From Streptomyces tanashiensis (GTDB lineage: Bacteria; Actinomycetota; Actinomycetes; Streptomycetales; Streptomycetaceae): DNA of 64,000 nt. This document shows positions 8,891 through 21,944 of the stretch, in pieces; position 1 is the first letter of the stretch; every line of letters starts with the position of its first letter. The notes under the pieces are model-generated. The model was not told the DNA's origin, ran no database searches, and was given only the letters and a program-made list of their open reading frames with translations. Position numbers and translations under genes: made by a program. The DNA is taken from positions 62,001 to 126,000 of the forward strand of contig NZ_BMRZ01000012.1 of the NCBI RefSeq assembly GCF_014648895.1. Reading direction: 5' to 3'.

Positions 8891-8908
8891 TTGGCAAACA
8901 TGGCAAAA
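8891..8908. promoter_or_regulatory. Direct TGGCAAA repeats, candidate RamB-type sites
   Basis: Within the 378-bp region between ramB and aceA, TTGGCAAACATGGCAAAA contains two GGCAAA units 9 bp apart, one helical turn. A related CTTGGCA follows at 8931 and TCTTGGCA at about 9163. RamB and its relatives bind TTTGCAAA-like sequences, so these (reverse strand TTTGCCA) are plausible operators for autoregulation and aceA control. The rest of the intergenic region holds no gene I can support. Confidence 0.45.
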
Positions 8909-9204
8909 GGCAGCGAGATCCTTCGCAGAACTTGGCATGCGTCCACGGTTGATGACACCCAGTGCCAGTGCCAGAGTCTGAGTGCGGCCCGCCGGACCTG
9001 ACAGGTCCAGGGCGCGATCGAGACCCGAATCATGCCCTGACTTCGGTGATCCCGGTCAGCACAGCCCTGGATCGGCGCAGATTGCTCGCTCCGCCCGCCC
9101 GGATGGCGGCGGGCCGCATCCCACCATCAGACACGCAGTGCCACGACGCTGAGCAACGTAGCTGTCTTGGCACGGGTGCAAGCACGAAGGAGACGGTGAC
9201 ACTC

Positions 9205-10488
<1,284 letters not shown>

Positions 10489-10502
10489 GCACCGCCGTGA
10501 CC

Positions 10503-10542
10503 GCGACCCGGCGGTTCGCGACCCGGCGGTTCGCGTCCCGGC
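10503..10542. repeat. 15-bp tandem repeat between aceA and aceB
   Basis: Two perfect copies of GCGACCCGGCGGTTC stand head to tail (10503-10517, 10518-10532), followed by a partial third copy (GCGTCCCGGC). It is non-coding. Its role is unknown; copy number could vary between strains. Confidence 0.8.
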
Positions 10543-10543
10543 C

Positions 10544-10581
10544 GAACGGGGGCGAGCGACCGTCTCCGCCCGCCCCCGTTC
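10544..10581 (+). terminator. Hairpin between aceA and aceB
   Basis: GAACGGGGGCG and CGCCCCCGTTC form an 11-bp stem with a 16-nt loop, 55 nt after the aceA stop and just before the aceB ribosome site. It could partly end or protect the aceA message, giving unequal aceA and aceB levels. Confidence 0.5.
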
Positions 10582-10604
10582 CCCTTGCAGCTCAGGAGAG
10601 TCCG

Positions 10605-12203
10605 ATGACCACCAGCGCCCCGACCCGTCACGTCCGTGTCCTGGCCGCGCCCGGTGACCGCCACGACGAGATCCTCACCCCCGCCGCCCTCGCCTTCGTC
10701 GGCAGACTGGCCGCCGCCTTCGGCGAGCGCCGCCAGTGGCTCCTGAAGGAGCGCCGCAGGCAGGCCATCCGTCTGGCCACCGGGACACCGCTCGACTTCC
10801 CTGTCGCCACGTCGGCCGTCCGCGCCGACCGGACCTGGAGGGTCGCCCCTCCCGCACCGGGCCTGGCCGACCGCCGGGTCGAGATCACCGGCCCGCCCGA
10901 ACGCCGCATGGCCGTGAACGCGCTCAACTCCGGAGCGTGCGTGTGGATGGCCGACTTCGAGGACGCCACCGCGCCCACCTGGGACAACGTCATCGGGGGC
11001 CAGCTCGTCCTCCTCGACGCCATCGAGCGGCGGATCGACTTCACCTCCGACGGCGGCAAGGAGTACCGCCTCGCAGAGAACCCCGCCACCCTCATGGTCC
11101 GGCCACGCGGCTGGCATCTCGACGAGGAGCACCTGGAGTTCGACGGCCGCCCCGTCCCCGCGTCCCTGGTCGACTTCGGCCTGTACTTCTTCCACTGCGC
11201 GCAGCGCCAGATCGACGCCGGTCACGGCCCGTACTTCTACCTTCCCAAGCTGGAGAACCACTACGAGGCGCGGCTGTGGAACGACGTGTTCGTCCTCGCC
11301 CAGGACCTGCTCGGCATCCCCCGCGGCACCGTCCGCGCCACCGTCCTGATCGAGACGGTCACCGCGGCGTTCCAGATGGAGGAGATCCTCTACGAGCTGC
11401 GCGAGCACAGCTCCGGCCTCAACGCGGGGCGCTGGGACTACCTGTTCAGCCTGATCAAGACCTTCGGCCACCGCACCGACTTTCTGCTCCCCGATCGCGT
11501 GAAGGTCACCATGACCGCCCCGTTCCTGCGCGCGTACACCGAGCTCCTGGTCCGCACCTGCCACCGGCGCGGCGCCCACGCCATCGGCGGCATGGCCGCC
11601 CAGGTCCCCAGCAAGGACCCGGCGGCGAACGAGGCCGCCCTCGCCACGGTGCGGCTCGACAAGGAACGCGAGGCCGAGGACGGCTTCGACGGCTCCTGGG
11701 TCGCCCACCCGGGCCTCGTCCCCCTCTGCCGGGAGGTCTTCGACGGTGTCCTGGGCGAGCGGCCCGACCAGATCCACCGGACCCGCGACGACGTGGAGAC
11801 CTCGGCGACGGACCTGCTCTCCGTGCGCCGGATCAGCGGCCCGCCGACCGAGGAAGGCGTGCGCACCAACATCGCGGTGGCCCTGCGCTATTTCGACGTC
11901 TGGATGCGCGGCCGGGGGGCCGTCGCGATCGACGGTCTGATGGAGGACGCCGCCACCGCCGAGATCGCCCGCGTGCAGATCTGGCAGTGGCTGCGGCACC
12001 GGGTGATCGACCGGGAGGCCGTGCTCCTGGTGCTCGACGAGGAGCTGGCACGGCTCGGCGCGGAGTACCCGTGGGCGGCGGTCGACGAGGTCCGCGAACT
12101 GTTCGAGCGCACCGCTCTCGCCGCCGAACTGCCCCTGTTCTTCACCCCCGAGGCCTATGCGCGCCACCTCGTCCGGACCGTCACCACGGAGGCGACGGCA
12201 TGA
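10605..12203 (+). CDS. aceB: Malate synthase A
   Basis: Malate synthase (532 aa) joins glyoxylate and acetyl-CoA to malate, completing the glyoxylate shunt begun by AceA. Family blocks are ALNSGACVWMADFEDATAPTW, LMVRPRGWHLDEEHL, LPKLENHYEARLWN (with the Mg-binding Glu), IETVTAAFQMEEILYELREH and RGAHAIGGMAAQVPSKDP, each typical of the A isoform; the length is that of AceB rather than GlcB. The ATG follows CAGGAGAGTCCG. The stop codon overlaps the start of a degenerate 3-hydroxyacyl-CoA dehydrogenase gene as ATGA, which suggests the two were once translated together. Confidence 0.97.
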   Translation: MTTSAPTRHVRVLAAPGDRHDEILTPAALAFVGRLAAAFGERRQWLLKERRRQAIRLATGTPLDFPVATSAVRADRTWRVAPPAPGLADRRVEITGPPERRMAVNALNSGACVWMADFEDATAPTWDNVIGGQLVLLDAIERRIDFTSDGGKEYRLAENPATLMVRPRGWHLDEEHLEFDGRPVPASLVDFGLYFFHCAQRQIDAGHGPYFYLPKLENHYEARLWNDVFVLAQDLLGIPRGTVRATVLIETVTAAFQMEEILYELREHSSGLNAGRWDYLFSLIKTFGHRTDFLLPDRVKVTMTAPFLRAYTELLVRTCHRRGAHAIGGMAAQVPSKDPAANEAALATVRLDKEREAEDGFDGSWVAHPGLVPLCREVFDGVLGERPDQIHRTRDDVETSATDLLSVRRISGPPTEEGVRTNIAVALRYFDVWMRGRGAVAIDGLMEDAATAEIARVQIWQWLRHRVIDREAVLLVLDEELARLGAEYPWAAVDEVRELFERTALAAELPLFFTPEAYARHLVRTVTTEATA

Positions 12204-12719
12204 GCGCCGACGAGATCCGCCGCGTGGGGATCGTCGGCGGGGGCCGGATGGGCGCCGGCATCGCCGAGGTGTGCGCACGAGCGGGACTCGACACCCGGCT
12301 GTGCGAGGCGACCGGCCACGCGGCCGCGGCGGCCCGCGAGCGGATCACCGTCTCCCTCCGACGGGCCGTCCGGCGTGGCAGGCTCGACCGCGCCGGCTTC
12401 GTGGTCAACGCCCTCCTCGTCCCCTTACCTGCTCTCCGCGATCCGCATGACCGAGTCCGGCTTCGCCACCGCGACGGACATCGACCGGGGCATGGAACTC
12501 GGCTGCGCCCACCCGATGGGCCCGCTCCGGCTCGCCGACCTGATCGGCATCGACACCGTCGCCTCCCTCGCCGAATCGCTGTACGACGAGTTCAAGGAAC
12601 CGCTCTACGCCCCGCCGCCCCTGCTCCTGCGCATGGTGGAGGCGGGCCTGTTCGGCCGCAAGACGGGCCACGGGTTCCACACGTACGACCGGGAGGAGAG
12701 ACCCGGTAGCCCGGGCTGA
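12200..12719 (+). pseudogene. Degenerate 3-hydroxybutyryl-CoA dehydrogenase (internal deletion plus frameshift)
   Basis: The start is a normal NAD-binding Rossmann N-terminus (VGIVGGGRMGAGIAEVCARAG, read in two parts). After LRRAVRRGRLDRA it jumps straight to the C-terminal domain segment GFVVNALLVP, skipping about 115 residues that hold the catalytic His-containing region. At GTCCCCTTACCTG one extra T shifts the frame; without it the text continues YLLSAIRMTESGFA, then GCAHPMGPLRLADLIG and GRKTGHGFHTY, the family's C-terminus. The ATG overlaps the aceB stop. An intact homologue would reduce acetoacetyl-CoA or 3-hydroxybutyryl-CoA. The two lesions make activity very unlikely. Confidence 0.85.
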
Positions 12720-12736
12720 GGGCCCCCGGGCGGCGC

Positions 12737-12766
12737 GGCGGCACCGGATGAGGGTCCGGTGCCGCC
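12737..12766 (+). terminator. Hairpin after the aceB/dehydrogenase unit
   Basis: GGCGGCACCGGA and TCCGGTGCCGCC form a perfect 12-bp stem with a 6-nt loop, 17 nt after the pseudogene stop. It probably ends the aceB transcript. Confidence 0.75.
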
Positions 12767-12773
12767 CACACGA

Positions 12774-12807
12774 GGAGGGCGGGAGGCGTGGAGGCTTCCC
12801 GCCCTCC
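12774..12807. terminator. Second hairpin, between convergent units
   Basis: GGAGGGCGGGA pairs with TCCCGCCCTCC (11 bp, 12-nt loop). It lies between the plus-strand aceB unit and the minus-strand open frame ending at 12830, and could work in both directions. Confidence 0.6.
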
Positions 12808-12829
12808 CGCAGCCGCCGGGCAGGCATCG

Positions 12830-13123
12830 TCACTCCCGGCCCGGCACCTCCGCGTACGCGGTGAGCTGACCTTTCCGCTCCCCGGTCAGGTGCCTGATCT
12901 CCCAGATCGGCGCAGCGGTGTCGACCGCCTCGGGTGTGGGCGTGCGGCTCGCCGTCGACGGGCGGACGCCGGTCAACTCGGCCGGCACGGCGACCGGTAC
13001 GCCGAGGGTCGCGGCGAAGCCGTCCAGCATCTCCGCGTCGAGCGGCTCGGCTCCTCGCCCCACGGCTCCGATCGTCGAAGCCCCCTTGCAGACGCCGGAC
13101 ATCAAGCGCGTCACCTTGGCCAC
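12830..13123 (-). CDS. Small protein, possible remnant of a helix-turn-helix regulator
   Basis: A 97-residue open frame with a GTG start. The middle part (EPLDAEMLDGFAATLGVP, then a LTGV segment) resembles the second half of XRE-type DNA-binding domains of streptomycete regulators, where a clause of this kind follows the recognition helix; the C-terminus (IWEIRHLTGERKGQLTAY) resembles their tail. The first half of a helix-turn-helix is missing and no good ribosome site is seen, so it may be the 3' relic of a longer gene. No function is assigned. The flanking 13124-13372 holds only the upstream region of the kinase gene. Confidence 0.35.
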   Translation of the reverse strand: MAKVTRLMSGVCKGASTIGAVGRGAEPLDAEMLDGFAATLGVPVAVPAELTGVRPSTASRTPTPEAVDTAAPIWEIRHLTGERKGQLTAYAEVPGRE

Positions 13124-13372
13124 CCCAACCAGTTCAGGTTGCGAAGCGCCGGCATCCGGAGAAGGAGCGAGCCGAAGCCCGCTGGGTACTGCTCGTGGAG
13201 ACCTGGCTGCCTAGGGCATCTGTCACCATCCTTTGCCCGCCCGGGATATCTCACCGCAGCGCCAGTGTGGTTGCACGGTTGGTCCGTCCCGCAGGGTGGC
13301 GGTGGGGAAGGATGTCAGCGGATCTACGCGGCACGGACGTCGCGTAGGAGCGCTTTCTGATGGGGAGGGCCA

Positions 13373-15523
13373 GTGAAGCCGCTGGAAGCGTCGGATGGAC
13401 CGGAGGTCGGCCCGTACCGGGTGGTGGCCGAGCTCGGCCGGGGCGGGATGGGGCGGGTGTTGCTGGGCGGTACCGACGATGGCCAGGTCGTCGCGGTCAA
13501 GGTGGTCCACGCGCAGTTGGTGGAGGACGAGGGCTTCCGGGCACGGTTCCGCCGCGAGGTCGATGCTTCCCGCCGAGTATCCGGCTTACACACCGCGGCG
13601 GTGATCGACGCCGACGCGGACGCGAAACTCCCCTGGCTGGCCTCCGCATTCGTGCCGGGGCCGTCGCTGCGCGAGGTCCTGGACGCCTCGGGAGCGCTGC
13701 CTCTTCGCGCGGTGCTGCGGTTGGCCGTGGGGCTTCTGGCGGCCCTGGTCGACGTCCATGGTGCGCGGTTGATCCACCGCGATCTGAAGCCGTCCAATGT
13801 ACTGCTGACCGCGGACGGGTGCCGGGTGATCGACTTCGGCATCGCGCGGGCCGCCGACAGCGACGGCGGCAGCGAGATCACGAGTACTGGCTCGTTGGTC
13901 GGCTCACCGGGGTTCATGTCACCCGAGCAGGCGGAGGGCAGGCGGATCACGCCGGCGAGCGACATGTTCTCGTTCGGCACGATGCTGCTGTTGGCCTACA
14001 CCGGTACGAGCCCGTTCGCGGGCCACTCCACGCCGCAGACGCTGTACAACGTCGTGCACAAGGAGCCCGACCTCGGCGCTCTCCCGCGAAGGCTGCGGGA
14101 CATCATCGCTCCGTGTCTCGCCAAGCACCCGGACGCGCGTCCCGCTCCGGCGGAAGTTCTGGCGTCCATCGGGAGCGGAGAAGTCGGCTCCGGGCGCCCC
14201 TGGCCGCCCGCAGTGCACGCGCTGATCGACGCACAGCAAGCCGAGGCGGCACGGTACCTGGGAATGTCGGCCGGGGACACGCTGGTCGCCGCGGCCGACG
14301 CGACGACCATCGTCCGTACTCTCGTGGGGCCGTCCCTCCCGCCGGCAGAACCGCAGTCTCCGGCCGACGGCCCCGACCAGCCGCCACCCGCCGGCGCACC
14401 GAGCTCCCGCCCGAGCCGGCGAACGCTGCTGATCGGCACGGGGCTCGCGGCTGCCGTCGCGGTGCCCATCGGGTGGAGGATGTTCGACGGCCGAGGTGCC
14501 ACGGGAGGCAAGGGCAGCTCCGCGACGCCGAGTACGAAACCGGCCGGGAGCAAGGGTCGCCCGTCCCCCACACGGCGCCCAGGCACCCTCTATGGCCCCC
14601 GGGTCACACCGAAACACGGCGGCGTCGTGCAGTGCCTGGCGTTCGCCCCGGACAATTCGGTCATCGCTGTCGGTACGAGCGAGGGTGCCGTCACGCTGTG
14701 GGACAGCAGCGGCCCGCAGCAGACCGCGACCTTCGACGATCGCCGAAAGGTGAGATATGAGGGAATCAGGGATGTGGCATTCAGCGCGGACGGCACGGTG
14801 CTCGCCGCGGCCGAGGACAGTGCCACCACCCTGTGGGACGTCGCCTCGGGCAAGCCGGTCGCCCGTCTGACGGACACCGCGTACGACCCGCTCACCGTTC
14901 AGCGCCTTGCGTTCGCCCCGGGCGGCGCGATCCTTGCCTGCGCCAACGCCAAGGGCACGATCACCCTGTGGGACGCGGCCGACCACACCCGGATCACCAC
15001 GCTCGTCGACCCCGTCGCCCGCACGAACGGCCAAGGCAAGTCGCACACCGGCCTGGTGTTCACTGCGGACGGCAGAACGCTGGCGGCCTGCAACGAGGCT
15101 GGGATCATCCGTTTCTGGGATGTCTCCAGCCGCAGGACCACGGACTCCATCACCACAGACGACAGCTTCGAGGGCCTCGCCTACAGCCCGGACGGCACGA
15201 TGCTGGCGAGCGCCACCGCCGACGAGAGGGTACTGCTGTGGAACACGGACTTCCGGTCCAGGATCGGCGCCCTCTCCTTCGACGGCGGGAGCAGCAACTT
15301 CGACTGGTTCATCCATCAGGTCGCCTTCAGCCATGACGGCAAGACCCTCGCCGGTGCCACCGGAAGCGGGTTGAAGCTCTGGGACGTCGCCACGCGGGAA
15401 CTCCACGAGGTACCTCCCCCCGTGGCCGGGGAGGGCGGGGCTTCCAGCGTGGCGTACAGCCCGGACGGCACGATGCTGGCAGCGTCCTTCCTCGGCCGGT
15501 TGTGCGTCTGGAACGTCGCATGA
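13373..15523 (+). CDS. Serine/threonine protein kinase with C-terminal WD40 repeats
   Basis: A 716-residue Hanks-type kinase. The kinase domain (residues about 14-265) has the Gly loop LGRGGMGRVL, the catalytic Lys in VVAVKVVH (about 43), HRDLKPSN with Asp about 137, VIDFGIA (DFG about 154-156) and GSPGFMSPEQ. A Pro-rich linker leads to one membrane segment at about 351-367 (LLIGTGLAAAVAVPIGW). The outer part (about 405-716) is a beta-propeller with repeated units of the type LAFAPDNSVIAVGTSEGAVT-LWD. The topology suggests an extracytoplasmic WD40 sensor and a cytoplasmic kinase. The GTG follows GGGGAGGGCCA. It has no operon partner, and its substrate and signal are unknown. Confidence 0.93.
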   Translation: MKPLEASDGPEVGPYRVVAELGRGGMGRVLLGGTDDGQVVAVKVVHAQLVEDEGFRARFRREVDASRRVSGLHTAAVIDADADAKLPWLASAFVPGPSLREVLDASGALPLRAVLRLAVGLLAALVDVHGARLIHRDLKPSNVLLTADGCRVIDFGIARAADSDGGSEITSTGSLVGSPGFMSPEQAEGRRITPASDMFSFGTMLLLAYTGTSPFAGHSTPQTLYNVVHKEPDLGALPRRLRDIIAPCLAKHPDARPAPAEVLASIGSGEVGSGRPWPPAVHALIDAQQAEAARYLGMSAGDTLVAAADATTIVRTLVGPSLPPAEPQSPADGPDQPPPAGAPSSRPSRRTLLIGTGLAAAVAVPIGWRMFDGRGATGGKGSSATPSTKPAGSKGRPSPTRRPGTLYGPRVTPKHGGVVQCLAFAPDNSVIAVGTSEGAVTLWDSSGPQQTATFDDRRKVRYEGIRDVAFSADGTVLAAAEDSATTLWDVASGKPVARLTDTAYDPLTVQRLAFAPGGAILACANAKGTITLWDAADHTRITTLVDPVARTNGQGKSHTGLVFTADGRTLAACNEAGIIRFWDVSSRRTTDSITTDDSFEGLAYSPDGTMLASATADERVLLWNTDFRSRIGALSFDGGSSNFDWFIHQVAFSHDGKTLAGATGSGLKLWDVATRELHEVPPPVAGEGGASSVAYSPDGTMLAASFLGRLCVWNVA

Positions 15524-15608
15524 CTGATCGCGGCACATGAGACGAAGCCGAACCGTCCTCCGGCTCCGTCGCGTCAGGACACGTCGGCGTGCTTCCCGGG
15601 GCCCGCCG

Positions 15609-16328
15609 TCAGCCCTGGCCAGGAGGGCGCAGTTCGCGTTCGAGGGCCGACAGGGCGAATGCGTGTGCGGAGGTGTGCTCCCAGCGGGACCGTCCGAACA
15701 TCACGTCCTCGGAGAGCCCGCTCAGCATGGCCACGGCCCGGATGGTGAACTCGGGGAGGTCCACGTCGGCGAAGTGTCCCAGGTCACGGCCCTCGCGAAG
15801 GATGGCTTCCAGGCGCTCGTCCCAGCCGTCCAGCAGCTCGGTGAGGATGCGGCGGCCCGCTTCGTCGTGGCGCTGGGCGAGCACCTGCGTCCACAGCGCG
15901 TAGCGTTCGTCGCCCTGGTGGCGGGGCAGGTAGGAGCGGACGAACAGCTCCAGCTTCTCGGCAGGGGACGCGGCCTGGTCGGCGGCCTGCTGGAACCGGG
16001 TCCAGAGGTCCGCCTGGCTCCAGGCGAGGACCTCGAGCAGCAGCCGGTCCTTCTTGCCGAAGTGGTAGAGGATGTGCCCGGTGCTCATGCCGGCCCGCGC
16101 GGCGATGTCCGACATCCGCAGGGCCGCCGTGCCCTTCTCGGCGATGACACTGATGGCGGCCCGCATGGCCCGCTCCCGCGCCTCGTCCCCGCTGGGCTGG
16201 CGCTTCCTGTCGATCGGGACCCGGGCCGCGGGCCGCGAGGCGGCTCCGGTCCCGGCGCCCGCCGCCCCGGTCACGCCGTCGGGCGGGAGGCGGTCGGGCA
16301 GCGTGGGCCCGGTCTCTGACGTCGCCAT
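15609..16328 (-). CDS. TetR-family transcriptional regulator
   Basis: A 239-residue regulator with an unusually long, Ala/Gly/Pro-rich N-terminal leader (about 45 residues) before the TetR helix-turn-helix (SVIAEKGTAALRMSDIAARAG, read in two parts, then MSTGHILYHFGKKDRLLLEVL). The C-terminal half is a helical ligand-binding domain with a pattern (LPRHQGDERYALWTQVLAQ) seen in BetI/PfmR-like members. It is divergent from an amidase gene across 180 bp with several CTAG-containing repeats, its likely operators. A shorter protein starting nearer the DNA-binding domain is possible. The ligand is unknown; control of the amidase is inferred from context. Confidence 0.88.
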   Translation of the reverse strand: MATSETGPTLPDRLPPDGVTGAAGAGTGAASRPAARVPIDRKRQPSGDEARERAMRAAISVIAEKGTAALRMSDIAARAGMSTGHILYHFGKKDRLLLEVLAWSQADLWTRFQQAADQAASPAEKLELFVRSYLPRHQGDERYALWTQVLAQRHDEAGRRILTELLDGWDERLEAILREGRDLGHFADVDLPEFTIRAVAMLSGLSEDVMFGRSRWEHTSAHAFALSALERELRPPGQG

Positions 16329-16363
16329 GAGCTCACTTTCGGTTCCGGAAATCCAGCAGCCAA

Positions 16364-16410
16364 GTCTAGGTTCCGAACATCTAGACCGTTAGTCTAGACT
16401 GAAAATCTAG
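16364..16410. promoter_or_regulatory. Clustered CTAG repeats with a TCTAGAC/GTCTAGA palindrome (candidate TetR operator)
   Basis: Four CTAG tetramers, rare in this GC-rich DNA, start at 16366, 16381, 16394 and 16407, a spacing of 15, 13 and 13 bp. The two middle ones form a perfect 7-bp inverted repeat, TCTAGAC-CGTTA-GTCTAGA (16380-16398), flanked by GTCTAG and ATCTAGTC half-sites. The block sits 36 bp upstream of the tetR start and about 100 bp upstream of the amidase start. Inferred: two overlapping TetR sites controlling both genes. Confidence 0.65.
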
Positions 16411-16508
16411 TCAACGCGACGGGGAGTGTGACGGCCGGCTGTGCGGTCGCCCCGACGGCGGGCCGCCGGCGGCCCGCCTGCTCCACCCACCACCCAGGAG
16501 ACACCCAC

Positions 16509-18245
16509 ATGACGCGCGCATTCGATGTCGTGGAGACCTGTATCGCCGACCTGCGTGCAGCGCTGGAGAAGGGCGAGACGACCTCGGTCGGACTGCTCGA
16601 CGCCTACCTCGCGCGGATCGACGCGTACGACCGGCCCGGGACCGCCACCGCCCTGAACGCGATGGTCGTGATGAACCCGCACGCCCGGGCGGAAGCCGAG
16701 GCCTCCGACGCCCGCCGCGCCCGCGGCGAGACGCTGGGCCCGCTGGACGGCATCCCGTACACCGCCAAGGACAGCTACCTCGCCGAGGGGCTCACGGCCG
16801 CGTCCGGCTCCCCGGCGTTCGAGCACCTCGTCGCCCAGCGCGACGCCTTCGCCATCGAGCGGCTGCGCGCGGGCGGCGCGGTCCTCATCGGCCTGACCAA
16901 CATGCCCCCGATGGCGAACGGCGGCATGCAGCGTGGCGTGTACGGCCGTGCGGAGAGCCCGTACAGCGCCGACTGGCTCACCAGCGCCTACGGTTCCGGC
17001 TCCTCCAACGGTTCCGGCACGGCGACGGCGGCGTCCTTCGGCGCCTTCGGCCTCGGCGAGGAGACCTGGTCCTCGGGCCGCGCCCCCGCCTCGAACAACG
17101 CGCTGTGCGCCTACACCCCCAGCCGCGGCGTGATCTCGGTCCGCGGCAACTGGCCGCTCGTCCCGACCATGGACGTCGTGGTCCCGCACACCCGCACCAT
17201 GGCCGACCTGCTCGAACTGCTCGACGTCGTCGTCGCCGACGACCCGAACCCGCGCGGGGACCTGTGGCGCGCGCAGCCGTGGGTGGCCCTCCCCTCGGCG
17301 TCCGAGGTGCGCCCCGCCTCCTACCCGGCCCTCGCACCCGCCGACGCCGAGGCCGCGTCCGAGACGCTCGCCGGCAAGCGCGTCGGCGTGCCCCGGATGT
17401 ACATCAACGCCGACCCCGACGCCGGAACGAACCCCGACGGAGGCATCGGCGGCCAGACCGGACAGCGCATCGACACGCGCCCCTCGGTGATCACCCTGTG
17501 GGAAGCCGCCCGCCGCGACCTGGAGGCCGCCGGCGCCGAGGTGGTCGAGGTCGACTTCCCCGTGGTGTCGAACTACGAGTCCGACCGCCCCGGAGCGCCT
17601 TCGCTGCTCACCCGCGGCCTGGTCAGCCGCGCGTACCTCACCTTCGAGATCGAGGACCTGTCCGCCTGGGCCTGGGACGACTTCCTGCGCGCCAACGGCG
17701 ACCCGGCGCTCTCCACCCTGGCCGACGTCGACCCCGCCCGCATCTGGCCCAAGCAGGAGGGCGAACTCCCCGACCGGTACGAGGGCTTCGACGACACGAT
17801 CGGCGAGTACCCCCGCTTCGTGCGCGAGCGCCCGTACGCGTCCCTCACCGATATGCCGCACCTGGAGCAGGGGCTGCGCGGGCTCGAGGAGACGCGCCGG
17901 GTCGACCTGGAGGAGTGGATGGACGGACTGGGCCTGGACGCGGTGGTCTTCCCCGCGGTGGCCGACGTGGGCCCCGCGGACATGGACGTCGACGTGGCCT
18001 CCGCCGACCTCGGCTGGCGCAACGGCGTCTGGGTCGCCAACGGCAACCTGGTCCCCCGCCACCTCGGCATCCCGACCGTGACCGTGCCCATGGGCACCAT
18101 GACGGACACCGGCATGCCCGTCGGGCTGACCTTCGCGGGCCGCGCCTACGACGACAACGCGCTGCTCTCCCTCGCGGCTGCCTTCGAGAAGACCGGCGGC
18201 CGGCGCACGGCGCCGCCGCGCACGCCGCGCCTGCCGGCGGAGTGA
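16509..18245 (+). CDS. Amidase-signature family protein with an altered signature
   Basis: A 578-residue amidase-signature protein that should hydrolyse a C-N amide bond in the cytoplasm. The catalytic Lys is in GIPYTAKDSY (K87). The bridging Ser is in GSGSSNGSG (about 165-166), and the nucleophile would be S189 in ETWSSGRAPAS. In most family members that last block reads GTDTGGSIR; here the Gly-Gly oxyanion segment is replaced by Trp-Ser, so it is a divergent subgroup with unknown substrate. The ATG follows CAGGAGACACCCAC; an upstream in-frame start lies in the operator region. It is divergently arranged with a TetR gene that probably regulates it. Confidence 0.88.
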   Translation: MTRAFDVVETCIADLRAALEKGETTSVGLLDAYLARIDAYDRPGTATALNAMVVMNPHARAEAEASDARRARGETLGPLDGIPYTAKDSYLAEGLTAASGSPAFEHLVAQRDAFAIERLRAGGAVLIGLTNMPPMANGGMQRGVYGRAESPYSADWLTSAYGSGSSNGSGTATAASFGAFGLGEETWSSGRAPASNNALCAYTPSRGVISVRGNWPLVPTMDVVVPHTRTMADLLELLDVVVADDPNPRGDLWRAQPWVALPSASEVRPASYPALAPADAEAASETLAGKRVGVPRMYINADPDAGTNPDGGIGGQTGQRIDTRPSVITLWEAARRDLEAAGAEVVEVDFPVVSNYESDRPGAPSLLTRGLVSRAYLTFEIEDLSAWAWDDFLRANGDPALSTLADVDPARIWPKQEGELPDRYEGFDDTIGEYPRFVRERPYASLTDMPHLEQGLRGLEETRRVDLEEWMDGLGLDAVVFPAVADVGPADMDVDVASADLGWRNGVWVANGNLVPRHLGIPTVTVPMGTMTDTGMPVGLTFAGRAYDDNALLSLAAAFEKTGGRRTAPPRTPRLPAE

Positions 18246-18471
18246 CCTGACGGAGGCCGCCCTACGGTGCGGAAGCGTTCGGTACACCTGGCGGGCAGCC
18301 GGGTGGCGATGATCCATGTCACTGTCGTGGGTCCTTCAGAAGGCCACGGCGCAGCCCTTAGCGTTGCCGGAACGAGCCGGGCGCGACGCGGGCGCGTGCC
18401 GCTGAGGGCACCGCGTACGCGGGGAGGTGTCGGCGACCCGTAGTGCTCATCACCGGCAGGGTGAAGGGATC

Positions 18472-21849
<3,378 letters not shown>

Positions 21850-21867
21850 AGGGGTAGGCAGTAAGGC

Positions 21868-21911
21868 GGCCGAAGGCCGGGACACCACGGCAGGTGTCCC
21901 GGCCTTCGGCC
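21868..21911. terminator. 19-bp perfect hairpin after pyc
   Basis: GGCCGAAGGCCGGGACACC pairs without mismatch with GGTGTCCCGGCCTTCGGCC over a 6-nt loop, 18 nt after the pyc stop. It lies between the convergent pyc and PLP-enzyme genes and probably stops transcription from both sides. Confidence 0.9.
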
Positions 21912-21944
21912 GTCAGGGCGGCTGACGCTGCTGGTGCCGGTGCG

